Source of the DNA: an uncultured beta proteobacterium | Lineage (GTDB): Bacteria; Pseudomonadota; Gammaproteobacteria; Burkholderiales; Burkholderiaceae | Direction of reading: 5' to 3' | Assembly: GCA_903900805.1 (NCBI GenBank) | Contig: CAIUOP010000086.1 | Span: forward strand, 1-45,121 | DNA length: 45,121 nt | Shown: in pieces, positions 9,629 through 17,941 of the stretch | Layout of the letters: each line of letters starts with the position of its first letter | How positions within the stretch are numbered: the first letter of the stretch is position 1 | Notes under the pieces: generated by a model | Told to the model about the DNA's origin: nothing | The model's database searches: none | What the model saw: only the letters and a program-made list of their open reading frames with translations | Position numbers and translations under genes: made by a program

Positions 9629-11407
9629 TTAGAAAGTACGTTCTTTTGGAGGAACTGAATCAACGGTCAATGGTTTTAACTGGACTGGTTTGTAGTCCAA
9701 GCGATTGCCCTCGCTATACCAAAGCGTATGCTTCATCCAGTGATCATCATCGCGATGAGGATGATCATCATGTGAATGTGCGCCGCGACTTTCTTTGCGA
9801 GCTGCAGCCGAAATCATCGTTGCATTGGCAGTCTCAACCAAGTTAGCAACTTCCAAAGCCTCAATTCGGGCAGTGTTGAAAATCTCAGACTTATCTTTAA
9901 CCCAGAGATGCTTTGCACGCTCAGTCAATTTCGCCATTTGACGAACACCCTCGTCCATTAATTCCTGATTGCGGAATACGCCAGCATATTTCTGCATGCA
10001 TTTACGAATATCATTTGCAACGTCTTGTGCATACTCACCAGAACTGGAGTTATCCAAGGCGGCAATGCGAGCCATCGTTTGCTCGCCAGCATTGGCAGGT
10101 AATGGTTTGAACTCGCGATTCTTCAGATTTAATCCAACAATGTGATTGCCAGCTGCACGACCGAATACCAAAAGATCAAGTAATGAGTTTGTACCTAAGC
10201 GGTTTGCACCGTGCACAGAAACACATGAGCACTCACCAATAGCGTACAAGCCATTGACTTCTTCGTTATGCTTACCATTAGCGGGCACAACCACTTGACC
10301 ATTGATGTTGGTTGGAATGCCGCCCATTTGATAGTGAATCGTTGGTACCACTGGTATTGGTTCTTTGGTCACATCAACGTTCGCAAAGTTAATACCGATT
10401 TCATATACAGAAGGCAAACGCTTCATGATGGTCTCAGCACCAATATGCGTGAGATCGAGCACTACGTAGTCTCCATTGGGACCACAACCGCGCCCTTCTT
10501 TAATTTCTTGATCCATGCAACGGGAAATGAAATCCCTGGGCGCTAGATCTTTATAGGTTGGTGCGTAGCGCTCCATAAAACGTTCGCCATCTTTATTCCG
10601 CAAAATAGCACCTTCACCGCGGCAACCCTCTGTCAACAAGACGCCTGCACCAGCTACACCTGTTGGGTGGAATTGCCAGAACTCCATATCTTCCAAAGGA
10701 ATTCCTGCGCGGGCTGCCAGACCCATACCGTCGCCGGTATTAATAAAGGCATTTGTGGATGCATCCCAAATACGGCCAGCACCACCAGTTGCCAAGAGGA
10801 CTACCTTGGCTTCCAAGATATAAACCTGGCCTGTTTCCATTTCAAGAGCAGTAACGCCGACCACGTCGCCCGCATCATCACGAATCAAATCAAGCGCCAA
10901 CCATTCAACAAAGAAGTTTGTTTTAGCCCGTACGTTACGTTGATACAAAGTGTGCAGCATCGCATGACCTGTGCGGTCAGCAGCAGCGCAAGCACGTTGC
11001 ACCGGCTTCTCGCCATAGTTTGCAGTATGGCCACCGAATGGACGTTGATAAATGGTGCCGTCTGGGTTACGGTCAAATGGCATACCAAAATGCTCAAGCT
11101 CATAGACTGCTTTAGGAGCTTCACGACACATGAACTCGATCACATCTTGGTCACCTAACCAATCAGAACCTTTGATGGTGTCGTAAAAGTGATAATGCCA
11201 ATTATCTTCACTCATATTACCCAGTGAAGCACCGATACCGCCTTGCGCAGCAACTGTATGTGAACGTGTTGGAAATACCTTTGTTAATACAGCAACATTG
11301 AGGCCGGCTTCAGCTAACTGCAATGAAGCACGCATACCTGAGCCACCCGCACCAACAATTACCGCATCAAAACGACGGCGTGGCAATGATTTTTGAATTA
11401 CAGTCAT
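9629..11407 (-). CDS. sdhA: Succinate dehydrogenase flavoprotein subunit
   Basis: Oxidises succinate to fumarate using covalently bound FAD. I choose the ATG at 11407 (MTVIQKSLPRRRFDAVIVGA), not the in-frame upstream codon at 11449. The FAD-binding strand follows directly from this start and it lies four bases after the sdhD stop. The resulting protein is 592 residues, the usual length. The FAD dinucleotide motif is VGAGGSGMRASL, and the flavin-linked histidine is H50 in TRSHTVAAQGGIG. Further signatures include GGHTANYGEKPVQRAC, and HGANRLGTNSLLDLLVFGRA near the flavin. The C-terminal part has the His/Asp-rich stretch before WMKHTLWY found in this family. Confidence 0.97.
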   Translation of the reverse strand: MTVIQKSLPRRRFDAVIVGAGGSGMRASLQLAEAGLNVAVLTKVFPTRSHTVAAQGGIGASLGNMSEDNWHYHFYDTIKGSDWLGDQDVIEFMCREAPKAVYELEHFGMPFDRNPDGTIYQRPFGGHTANYGEKPVQRACAAADRTGHAMLHTLYQRNVRAKTNFFVEWLALDLIRDDAGDVVGVTALEMETGQVYILEAKVVLLATGGAGRIWDASTNAFINTGDGMGLAARAGIPLEDMEFWQFHPTGVAGAGVLLTEGCRGEGAILRNKDGERFMERYAPTYKDLAPRDFISRCMDQEIKEGRGCGPNGDYVVLDLTHIGAETIMKRLPSVYEIGINFANVDVTKEPIPVVPTIHYQMGGIPTNINGQVVVPANGKHNEEVNGLYAIGECSCVSVHGANRLGTNSLLDLLVFGRAAGNHIVGLNLKNREFKPLPANAGEQTMARIAALDNSSSGEYAQDVANDIRKCMQKYAGVFRNQELMDEGVRQMAKLTERAKHLWVKDKSEIFNTARIEALEVANLVETANATMISAAARKESRGAHSHDDHPHRDDDHWMKHTLWYSEGNRLDYKPVQLKPLTVDSVPPKERTF

Positions 11408-11411
11408 CGAA

Positions 11412-11777
11412 TTACACTTTCCACAAAATTTGTACCGCATAGGCTGCACAAGCCACGAGGTACAGCACGGTCAACACTTGCAGTGTTAAACGAATGCTGA
11501 CAGGCTTGATGTAATCCATCCAGATATCGCGCACACCAATCCAAGCGTGATAGAACAAGCTGAACAAAGCCAAAAAGCTCAGAAGCTTCATGAACTCATT
11601 AGCAAATAAGGCAGACCAGCCCTCATAAGTTGCACTACCAGTGATGCAATAGTCAACTAACAAAACAATCGTAAATACCACCATCACAATCGCTGTTACG
11701 CGCTGGATGATCCACTCCTTAAGGCCGTAATGAGCACCTACTACTAAGCGCTTTGGTCCAATTTGATAAATGGGCAT
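11412..11777 (-). CDS. sdhD: Succinate dehydrogenase membrane anchor subunit D
   Basis: One of two hydrophobic anchors that bind haem b and ubiquinone in complex II. The 121 residues form three predicted membrane helices: about 31-49 (IVMVVFTIVLLVDYCI), 64-83 (around LLSFLALFSLFYHAWIGVRD, with a histidine that fits the haem ligand) and 96-117. The sequence GVRDIWMDYIKP after helix 2 is characteristic of beta- and gammaproteobacterial SdhD. It sits 24 bases downstream of sdhC and four bases upstream of sdhA. Confidence 0.93.
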   Translation of the reverse strand: MPIYQIGPKRLVVGAHYGLKEWIIQRVTAIVMVVFTIVLLVDYCITGSATYEGWSALFANEFMKLLSFLALFSLFYHAWIGVRDIWMDYIKPVSIRLTLQVLTVLYLVACAAYAVQILWKV

Positions 11778-11801
11778 GAAATATCCTGAATGAAGTAACG
11801 C

Positions 11802-12221
11802 TTAGTAAAAGCCAAATAATTTGAGTCCAACTACTGCAGTCAAAGCCAAGCCAAGAGAAAAAACAAAAATGGCTGAACGATTGGCTTCAGACTTCTCGAC
11901 ACCGATCTCTAAATCGAGTAAGAGGTAGCGAATACCGGCACAGAAATGGTGTAAGAATGCCCAGATCAAACCAAGGCAAATAATTTTTACCAAAATATTG
12001 CTGGTGAAGGCTTGGAATTTTTGGTAACTCAGTTCAGATGCCAGGCTCTGATCAAAGAGATACAAAATAAACGGCAATAAGAGGAACAATACTGCCCCGC
12101 TAATGCGGTGAAGGATGGAAACTTTACCCGCCCAAGGAAGGCGATATTTGACTAACTGGGCTAAACCAATGTTTCGATAAACCGGTCTATCTTTTTTTAC
12201 ATCTTGGCGTGCATCAACCAT
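11802..12221 (-). CDS. sdhC: Succinate dehydrogenase cytochrome b556 subunit
   Basis: First gene of the sdhCDABE operon. The ATG at 12221 gives 139 residues and has an AGAG about seven bases upstream. A TTG two codons further upstream (12227) is also in frame, but AGAG would then be almost adjacent, so I prefer the ATG. Signatures are RPVYRNIGLAQLVKYRLPW and KVSILHRISGAVLF, the latter carrying the quinone-site Ser/Arg. FLHHFCAGIRYLLLDLEIG carries the haem histidine. Three membrane helices are visible. The 126-base gap upstream, before the GntR gene end, should hold the operon promoter, but I could not identify convincing -35/-10 boxes. Confidence 0.94.
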   Translation of the reverse strand: MVDARQDVKKDRPVYRNIGLAQLVKYRLPWAGKVSILHRISGAVLFLLLPFILYLFDQSLASELSYQKFQAFTSNILVKIICLGLIWAFLHHFCAGIRYLLLDLEIGVEKSEANRSAIFVFSLGLALTAVVGLKLFGFY

Positions 12222-12265
12222 GGGCAATCTCTATGCGTATGTGAAGGTTTAATGTATTTTTGTTG

Positions 12266-12275
12266 TGTTGCAACA
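12266..12275. promoter_or_regulatory. 10-bp perfect palindrome upstream of sdhC
   Basis: TGTTGCAACA is self-complementary and lies about 45 bases upstream of the sdhC ATG, in the region that should hold the sdh operon promoter. It could be a regulator half-site pair, but a palindrome of this length can arise by chance. It does not match the longer palindrome upstream of the neighbouring GntR gene. Confidence 0.2.
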
Positions 12276-12353
12276 TATTCTATTGGAAACCTTAGTGGTG
12301 GTGAGGATTTTTTAGTGTTTAAAAACGTTAAATAGGGGTTTTAAGGGATATAT

Positions 12354-13091
12354 TTAGTTCAATTTATTCTCGTAATGCTGCTCTCTAGTGTCGTACCTAG
12401 CGTGCCGAATTTCTACTGGTTTATTCCCGTAGGTAAAGGCCGTCCGCTCAACAGAAAGGAGCGGTGCACCAACTGGTAACTGCAGGTGTCCAGCTAAGAT
12501 CTTATCGGCCGCTACTGCTTTAATTTTTTCCTCTGCGCGCACCATATGGGTGGCGTATTGACTCTCGTAGAGTGCGTATACCGGCCCATGCCAGGCATTT
12601 AAAGCATCCAGATCTAGGCCTTTAAAGCGGGTCGAAGGAAGCCAAATCTCTTCAAAAACAATGGGTTTGCCTGCAAAGCTTTGCACCCGATCAATATGAA
12701 TCACCGTGTCACCTGCCTTTAATTTAAGCAAATTGGCAATATGAGAGTTGGCTTTAGCCTTCAGGCAGGATAAAAACTGGCTAGTCAGAAGAAATTTTTC
12801 ACCAGAGTCTGGTGCTAAACGTAAAAAACGGTATTGCCAGTCATCCTCTTGGTGGGTAGCTACAAAAGTACCCTTACCCTGTCGCCTGACTAAGAGGTTT
12901 TGGGCTGCTAACTCATCAATAGCCTTGCGAACCGTGCCCTGGCTTACTGCATAGCGGGCAGCCAACTCCATTTCACTAGGAATCACAGCCCCTGGAAGCC
13001 ATTCAGCGGCTTGCAGGCTAGCCAAAATCATCACCTTAATCTGCTCGTAAAGAGGACTAAATGAGGCAACAGGCAAATTTAATTCTGACAA
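12354..13091 (-). CDS. GntR-family (HutC-type) transcriptional regulator
   Basis: A 245-residue DNA-binding regulator. Residues about 10-77 form a GntR winged helix-turn-helix, with FSPLYEQIKVMI, IPSEMELAARYAVSQGTVRKAIDEL and the wing RRQGKGTFVA. Residues about 95-240 form a UTRA ligand-binding domain of the HutC type, ending HARYDTREQHYEN. The start is a TTG codon at 13091, supported by GGAG five bases upstream and by the absence of an earlier suitable codon. The gene is divergent from mdh and ends about 130 bases before sdhC, so TCA-cycle genes flank it on both sides and are plausible targets. The effector is unknown; a carboxylic acid is a guess from context. Confidence 0.9.
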   Translation of the reverse strand: MSELNLPVASFSPLYEQIKVMILASLQAAEWLPGAVIPSEMELAARYAVSQGTVRKAIDELAAQNLLVRRQGKGTFVATHQEDDWQYRFLRLAPDSGEKFLLTSQFLSCLKAKANSHIANLLKLKAGDTVIHIDRVQSFAGKPIVFEEIWLPSTRFKGLDLDALNAWHGPVYALYESQYATHMVRAEEKIKAVAADKILAGHLQLPVGAPLLSVERTAFTYGNKPVEIRHARYDTREQHYENKLN

Positions 13092-13137
13092 ACTGACTCC
13101 AGTTCAAATCAATTGGATAAAATTCAGGGTAGTTCTA

Positions 13138-13151
13138 GTCTTATATAAGAC
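13138..13151. promoter_or_regulatory. Perfect 14-bp palindrome, candidate operator of the GntR regulator
   Basis: GTCTTATATAAGAC reads the same on both strands. It lies in the gntR-mdh gap, 47 bases upstream of the regulator's TTG start and about 90 bases upstream of the mdh ATG. GT at one end and AC at the other with a TA-rich centre fits the general form of GntR-family operators. It covers the predicted -10 box of gntR, so binding would be expected to repress the regulator itself. Control of mdh is less certain. Confidence 0.6.
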
Positions 13152-13168
13152 GTCATTCATAGTGTAAA
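13140..13168 (-). promoter_or_regulatory. Predicted sigma-70 promoter of the GntR gene
   Basis: On the minus strand, TTTACA (13163-13168) and TATAAG (13140-13145) are separated by exactly 17 bases. Each hexamer matches the consensus at five of six positions. Transcription would start near 13133, giving a leader of about 40 bases to the TTG start. The -10 box is inside the 14-bp palindrome. Confidence 0.6.
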
Positions 13169-13240
13169 GCGAAAATTCGTCCACTTGAATGGATAATAGA
13201 AAAGTTTTGATTAATTAACCTTCCCCTGGAGTTCTTAGTA

Positions 13241-14230
13241 ATGGCAAAAGCCCCAATGCGCGTCGCTGTAACCGGTGCAGCCGGTCAAATCGGATATTCC
13301 CTTTTATTCCGTATCGCCAATGGCGACCTTTTAGGCAAAGATCAGCCTGTAATCCTCCAGTTACTGGAAATTCCCGATGAAAAAGCTCAAAAAGCCTTAG
13401 CTGGCGTCATGATGGAATTAGAAGACTGTGCTTTTCCGCTATTGGCAGGCATGTCAGCCCATTCAGATCCAATGACTGCGTTTAAGGATATCGATGCAGC
13501 CCTTTTAGTAGGTGCACGTCCCCGCGGCCCTGGCATGGAACGTAAAGATTTGCTCTCAGCTAACGCGCAGATTTTCACAGCCCAAGGTAAAGCATTAAAT
13601 GCCGTGGCCAAGAAGACCGTCAAAGTATTGGTTGTTGGTAATCCAGCAAATACCAATGCTTATATCGCCATGAAATCTGCTCCAGATATTCCTGCGAAGA
13701 ACTTCACAGCAATGTTGCGTCTCGATCACAATCGTGCGCTCTCACAGTTAGCTACTAAGTTGAATAAGCCTGTTGCCAATATTGAGAAACTGGTTGTTTG
13801 GGGGAACCACAGCCCAACCATGTACCCAGACTATCGCTTTGCAACTATCGATGGCAAGTCTGTAAAGGACTCCATCAATGATCCAGTTTGGAACAAAGAC
13901 ACCTTCATTCCTACTGTTGGTAAGCGTGGCGCAGCCATTATCGAGGCTCGCGGCCTTTCATCGGCAGCTTCTGCAGCAAATGCTGCGATCGATCATATGC
14001 ATGATTGGATACTTGGCACCAATGGTAAATGGGTTACGATGGGTATTCCTTCTAAAGGTGAATATGGTATTCCAGCAGAAGTGATTTATGGTTTCCCAGT
14101 GGTTTGCGAAAATGGCGAATACAAAATGATCGAAGGTTTAGAGATTGATGAATTCTCCCGTGAGCGCATGACTCATACCCTTAATGAATTACTTGAAGAA
14201 CAGGCTGGCGTTAAGCACTTGCTTTCCTAA
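13241..14230 (+). CDS. mdh: Malate dehydrogenase
   Basis: Interconverts malate and oxaloacetate with NAD in the TCA cycle. The 329 residues correspond to the cytosolic-type bacterial enzyme. The NAD-binding motif is [19 protein letters not shown] (8-26). Substrate arginines are in [15 protein letters not shown]. The catalytic Asp-His pair is D162 in [12 protein letters not shown] and H190 in [17 protein letters not shown] lies nine bases before the ATG. A GATAAT hexamer at 13192-13197 could be the -10 box, without a good -35. Only 13 bases separate its stop from the following small secreted-protein gene. Confidence 0.97.
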   Translation: MAKAPMRVAVTGAAGQIGYSLLFRIANGDLLGKDQPVILQLLEIPDEKAQKALAGVMMELEDCAFPLLAGMSAHSDPMTAFKDIDAALLVGARPRGPGMERKDLLSANAQIFTAQGKALNAVAKKTVKVLVVGNPANTNAYIAMKSAPDIPAKNFTAMLRLDHNRALSQLATKLNKPVANIEKLVVWGNHSPTMYPDYRFATIDGKSVKDSINDPVWNKDTFIPTVGKRGAAIIEARGLSSAASAANAAIDHMHDWILGTNGKWVTMGIPSKGEYGIPAEVIYGFPVVCENGEYKMIEGLEIDEFSRERMTHTLNELLEEQAGVKHLLS

Positions 14231-14243
14231 GGAAAATTAACAC

Positions 14244-14618
14244 ATGAAAAAGAATCTTCTCACCATGGGCGTTGTACTTGCCGGTATTTTTTCCGCTGTG
14301 AATGTTAACGCCAGTGAAGAAGTGTTCACATGGTCTTGCAGCGAGAGTAAACAGTTCAAAACTTCTGGTACTACTGAAAAGATTCTCTTAACTTGGGAAA
14401 CTAAAACGTACAGCTTGGATCGTCAAACCTCGTTACCAGGCAGCCTGCGTTATAAAAACACCAACAGCGGTCATGATCTTGTAGTGCTCGGCAATAAGGC
14501 AATGCTTTTTAACATCAAAGCTGGTATCAGACTTGCTGACTTCTGCCAGACTCAAGAAATGAGGGCTGGTAAGTTGCCTCACTTGTTTGCTGGTGCGGAG
14601 CCCTTTGTACAAAATTAA
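14244..14618 (+). CDS. Small secreted protein, MliC (C-type lysozyme inhibitor)-like
   Basis: A 124-residue protein with a clear signal peptide (MKKNLLTMGVVLAGIFSAVN, predicted cleavage after VNA at 21-23), so the mature part should be periplasmic. The mature sequence has a beta-rich pattern with two cysteines (C32 and C101) that could form a disulfide. The run FTWSCSES, YSLDRQTSLPGSLRY and LVVLGNKAML resembles the order of conserved segments in MliC/COG3895 domains, where a Cys, a Ser-Gly-Arg/Leu-Tyr turn and a late Cys are typical. I infer the family from this resemblance only. It is probably co-transcribed with mdh and is followed by a strong terminator. Confidence 0.75.
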   Translation: MKKNLLTMGVVLAGIFSAVNVNASEEVFTWSCSESKQFKTSGTTEKILLTWETKTYSLDRQTSLPGSLRYKNTNSGHDLVVLGNKAMLFNIKAGIRLADFCQTQEMRAGKLPHLFAGAEPFVQN

Positions 14619-14637
14619 TTTCCAGATTGCAGCAAAT

Positions 14638-14666
14638 AAAAAAGCCGAGAGATCCTCGGCTTTTTT
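14638..14666. terminator. Bidirectional intrinsic terminator
   Basis: AAAAAAGCCGAG, a five-base loop and CTCGGCTTTTTT form a 12-bp inverted repeat with a GC-rich core and T runs on both strands. It lies between the end of the mdh-linked secreted protein gene (plus) and the 3' end of the DUF2863 gene (minus), so it can stop both converging transcripts. Confidence 0.93.
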
Positions 14667-14680
14667 GTTGTTTATTTTTT

Positions 14681-15892
14681 CTAATGAAATAAGGGTTGCT
14701 GAGATGGCGCATCGTCTGGCATCTCTGCATGTACAGCTTCTCCTGAGCGATCCGGAAATAACGGCGCCCCACAGTCATCACAGAGCTCTGGATCAAAGAG
14801 CATTGCATGACGGAAAACATCTTCAACGCCAGCATCATGCAGTGCATCACATATTTTCTTAATGGGGCTTTCGTCATCTGATAAATCGTTTAACGCATCA
14901 CTTGCAACGCTCTCACGGTCATATAAAGGCCAGATCACGCCATACATGATTTCTGAAGAGCCTTTTGCGCTAAAGGAAATACGGTACTCATCAGCCTGCT
15001 CTTCACCAAATGCACCCACTACGCAAGATAAGCCAGCAGGCAAAATACCTAAGCCACTCTCTAGGTAGTTAACGGCTGCACGAATGCTTAAAGGGCGTAC
15101 ATGCTTATCAGCTAAACGACAGTTCGTGAAATAGGACTCCGGCAATAAGAGTTCGAACTCGCAGCCTGGCAACAAAGAGGCTATTGGATCGTGCATGGCG
15201 TTTTGCCAGCCAATTAAGCTGACCCCACGCTCTTGACGCGCAGGAGATTCAGCCTGCCAGCGAAAAATCGGCGTACCACTTGGGGCGCTAAGAGCAGCAA
15301 TAATGAAACGCGGGTCGGCCAAGACTGCAATCGTCTCAGACATATCACGCAACTCGAGCTTCACATCTTTATTACAGATCGCTGCATTTGCCAAGGATTC
15401 AGTCAAGATGCGCGTTTGACAGTGCGAATGTGGCATCTGATCAATGCTATAGAGCCAAGGAACAATTGCAAGGCGGGTATCTGGTGCTGCAATAGCAGAA
15501 TGTAAAGCATGTGCAGTAGCTTCGACCATATTTGTTTGCAATGGTCCAGAAGGGATTTGATAACGGGTATGTGCAACGATTGGCATTGCTAGCAAGAGAA
15601 CATCCCACTCCTGCCCTTCGTGCTCGATCTTAAGGGATTCCGCTAGGGTTTCGGCGGAATCTGCCAGCACTTCAAAGGCAACTGTATTAATGCGAAAGGT
15701 TTGATCTAGTGCAGCATCAATCACATTTTGGTTTTGGCTTTTGAGTAAACGCATTAAACGAACGTTGAGGCGCTCTTCCCAAAAGCGATCTTCTATTTGA
15801 CTACCAGAGGCGGCCAAAGAAATAGCATCGGCCACGAGCTTATCAACCTCAGGAGAGCTGCGCTGTGAGGACTTGGTGCGATGTACAGCCAT
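14681..15892 (-). CDS. DUF2863 family protein
   Basis: A 403-residue cytoplasmic protein of unknown function, typical of Burkholderiaceae. Recognisable segments are DKLVADAISLAASGSQIEDR, FWEERLNVRLMRLL and ALDQTFRINTVAFEVLADSA, then EWDVLLLAMPIVAHTRYQIP, which I recall from DUF2863 proteins. No catalytic motif or membrane helix is evident. The C-terminus has CDDCGAPLFPD, a CxxC that might bind metal but is single. Its ATG overlaps the yaaA stop as TAATG, so it is probably translated from the yaaA message. Confidence 0.88.
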   Translation of the reverse strand: MAVHRTKSSQRSSPEVDKLVADAISLAASGSQIEDRFWEERLNVRLMRLLKSQNQNVIDAALDQTFRINTVAFEVLADSAETLAESLKIEHEGQEWDVLLLAMPIVAHTRYQIPSGPLQTNMVEATAHALHSAIAAPDTRLAIVPWLYSIDQMPHSHCQTRILTESLANAAICNKDVKLELRDMSETIAVLADPRFIIAALSAPSGTPIFRWQAESPARQERGVSLIGWQNAMHDPIASLLPGCEFELLLPESYFTNCRLADKHVRPLSIRAAVNYLESGLGILPAGLSCVVGAFGEEQADEYRISFSAKGSSEIMYGVIWPLYDRESVASDALNDLSDDESPIKKICDALHDAGVEDVFRHAMLFDPELCDDCGAPLFPDRSGEAVHAEMPDDAPSQQPLFH

Positions 15893-16668
15893 TATTTTCT
15901 CTCTGCCCTTCTGAATACTGGCTTATCAAGCTTAGATTCTGCTGCAAAATACTTATAACCATCCAAATTGAAACCTTTTAAGTCTGCCGGATCAGTAATG
16001 CGATTCTCAACCACATAACGAGCCATTAAACCGCGTGCCCGTTTGGCATAAAACGAAATGATTTTGTATTTGCCATCTTTTCCATCCTGAAATACCGGAG
16101 AAATAATTGGGCAACCCAAGTCTTTAGGCTGCAAGACCTTGAAATACTCTTCCGAGGCTAAATTGAGCAATACAGGCTTTTTTTGCTTTTCCAATATCTT
16201 CTTGAGCGAATCGCTTACACGGCTCCCCCAAAAGGCGTAGAGATCCTTGCCTCTCGCATTCTTAAAGGTGGTCCCCATTTCTAGGCGGTAGGCTTGCATC
16301 AAATCCAAAGGTCTTAAGGCTCCATATAGACCAGACAAAATCCGAATGTGGTCCTGGGCAAAATCGACGGCCTTAGCGTTTAAGGTTTTGACGTCAAAGC
16401 CATCATAGACATCGCCATCAAAAGCATAGATCGCTGGCTTACTGTTCTCTGCGGTAAATTTCTTGGACCAATCGCGGTAGCGCCCCACGTTCAAGGCGGC
16501 TAATTGATCAGATAAACCCATCAACTTGGCTACATCCTGGGGGGACAGCTTTTTGAGATCGCCAATCAATTTGGCTGATTCTGAGACAAATTCAGGCAAG
16601 GTGGACGTCTTGACCTTCACTGGGGTCTTGTAATCCAAGGATTTAGCGGGAGAAAGTACGATCAGCAT
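15892..16668 (-). CDS. yaaA: Peroxide stress protein YaaA
   Basis: YaaA lowers intracellular free iron and DNA damage during hydrogen peroxide stress in E. coli and has a DNA-binding fold. The 258 residues have family length and begin [16 protein letters not shown]. Further signatures are [43 protein letters not shown] and [20 protein letters not shown]. No Shine-Dalgarno sequence is obvious before the ATG. It is divergent from the aminotransferase gene with only 59 bases between them, and its stop overlaps the start of the DUF2863 gene. Confidence 0.95.
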   Translation of the reverse strand: MLIVLSPAKSLDYKTPVKVKTSTLPEFVSESAKLIGDLKKLSPQDVAKLMGLSDQLAALNVGRYRDWSKKFTAENSKPAIYAFDGDVYDGFDVKTLNAKAVDFAQDHIRILSGLYGALRPLDLMQAYRLEMGTTFKNARGKDLYAFWGSRVSDSLKKILEKQKKPVLLNLASEEYFKVLQPKDLGCPIISPVFQDGKDGKYKIISFYAKRARGLMARYVVENRITDPADLKGFNLDGYKYFAAESKLDKPVFRRAERK

Positions 16669-16727
16669 GGCACAATTTGTCTATGTATTTTTACCATTCT
16701 AGCGACTACTAGATTTCCCCGCCTTAA

Positions 16728-17927
16728 ATGACCACGTCAGACATTAGCCCCTCCTTTCCGAGTCGCCTTCCCAATGTGGGAACAACGGTATTTACCGTCA
16801 TGTCAGCACTTGCAGCAGAACATCAGGCGATAAACCTGGGCCAAGGCTTTCCAGACTTTCCCTGCGATCGCAAGTTAATCGCCAGCGTGAACGACGCTAT
16901 GCTCGCAGATCAAAACCAATACCCTCCGATGATTGGGATTGCAGAGCTACGCAAGGGCATTAGTCAGAAGATTAAAAACCTATACGGTCACCACTATGAC
17001 CCCGAAGCGGAAATCACTATCACCGCAGGCGGCACCCAGGGAATTTTGACAACTATTCTGGCTTGCGTTAGTCCTGGTGATGAAGTTGTCATCATTGAGC
17101 CTGCTTACGACAGTTACCGACCTTCCATTGAATTAGCCGGTGGTAAAACGATTGCCGTATCACTGCAAGTAAAGCGCAATGCAGATGGTCACGTTTCTTC
17201 CTATGAAATTCCTTGGGATGATTTGGCTAGCGCCCTCAATTCCAAAACGCGCTTACTCATCATCAACTCTCCTCACAATCCTACTGGAATGGTGTGGCAG
17301 ACAGCAGACTTAGAGCGCCTGGCTCAATTAGTAAAAAATACTTCCGCACTCATTGTGAGTGATGAAGTCTATGAGCATATGGTCTATGACGGCGCTGCGC
17401 ATCACAGCGTAGCTTCGCACCCAGAATTAGCCGCTAGGAGTTTTCTGATTTCTAGTTTTGGTAAGACTTATCACGTTACTGGCTGGAAGGTAGGCTATGT
17501 TGCCGCACCACCAGCTTTGACAAAAGAATTTCGTAAAGTTCACCAATTCAATGTCTTTACTGTGAATACCCCAGTACAGTATGGGCTTGCTTCTTACTTA
17601 GCAGATGCATCGCATTACCTCAATCTCCCTGCCTTCTATCAAGCTAAGCGTGATTTTTTCCGAGCAGGTTTAGAAAAGACTCAATTTAAATTACTACCAA
17701 CACCAGGGACTTACTTTCAGTGTGCTGATTACTCTGCACTCAATATTCCGCAGGCTTCATTAAATGAGGCTGAATTTTGCAAATGGCTCACCACTCAAGT
17801 TGGTGTAGCAGCTATTCCTGTTTCTGCTTTTTATGATCGACCCACTGAATCTGGCGTGATTCGTTTCTGCTTTGCTAAGCAAGAGCAAACCTTAGCGGCT
17901 GCCTTGCAACGCCTACAATCCTTATAG
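16728..17927 (+). CDS. ybdL: Methionine-type PLP aminotransferase (YbdL-like)
   Basis: Fold-type I PLP-dependent aminotransferase. The 399-residue sequence tracks E. coli YbdL along its length: VGTTVFTVMSALAAEHQAIN, NLGQGFPDFPC, INSPHNPTGMVWQ, and SDEVYEHMVYDG. The PLP-binding lysine is K246 in SSFGKTYHVTGWKVGY. YbdL prefers methionine and also aromatic amino acids, so methionine/2-oxo-4-methylthiobutanoate exchange is a reasonable inference. No Shine-Dalgarno sequence precedes the ATG. It heads a long plus-strand run and is followed after 14 bases by a glutathione transferase. Confidence 0.9.
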   Translation: MTTSDISPSFPSRLPNVGTTVFTVMSALAAEHQAINLGQGFPDFPCDRKLIASVNDAMLADQNQYPPMIGIAELRKGISQKIKNLYGHHYDPEAEITITAGGTQGILTTILACVSPGDEVVIIEPAYDSYRPSIELAGGKTIAVSLQVKRNADGHVSSYEIPWDDLASALNSKTRLLIINSPHNPTGMVWQTADLERLAQLVKNTSALIVSDEVYEHMVYDGAAHHSVASHPELAARSFLISSFGKTYHVTGWKVGYVAAPPALTKEFRKVHQFNVFTVNTPVQYGLASYLADASHYLNLPAFYQAKRDFFRAGLEKTQFKLLPTPGTYFQCADYSALNIPQASLNEAEFCKWLTTQVGVAAIPVSAFYDRPTESGVIRFCFAKQEQTLAAALQRLQSL

Positions 17928-17941
17928 AGAGACTTATAGCA

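Noticed and set aside
10667..11158. Plus-strand open frame of 163 residues
   Set aside because: It is antisense to sdhA and has no recognisable domain or ribosome-binding site.
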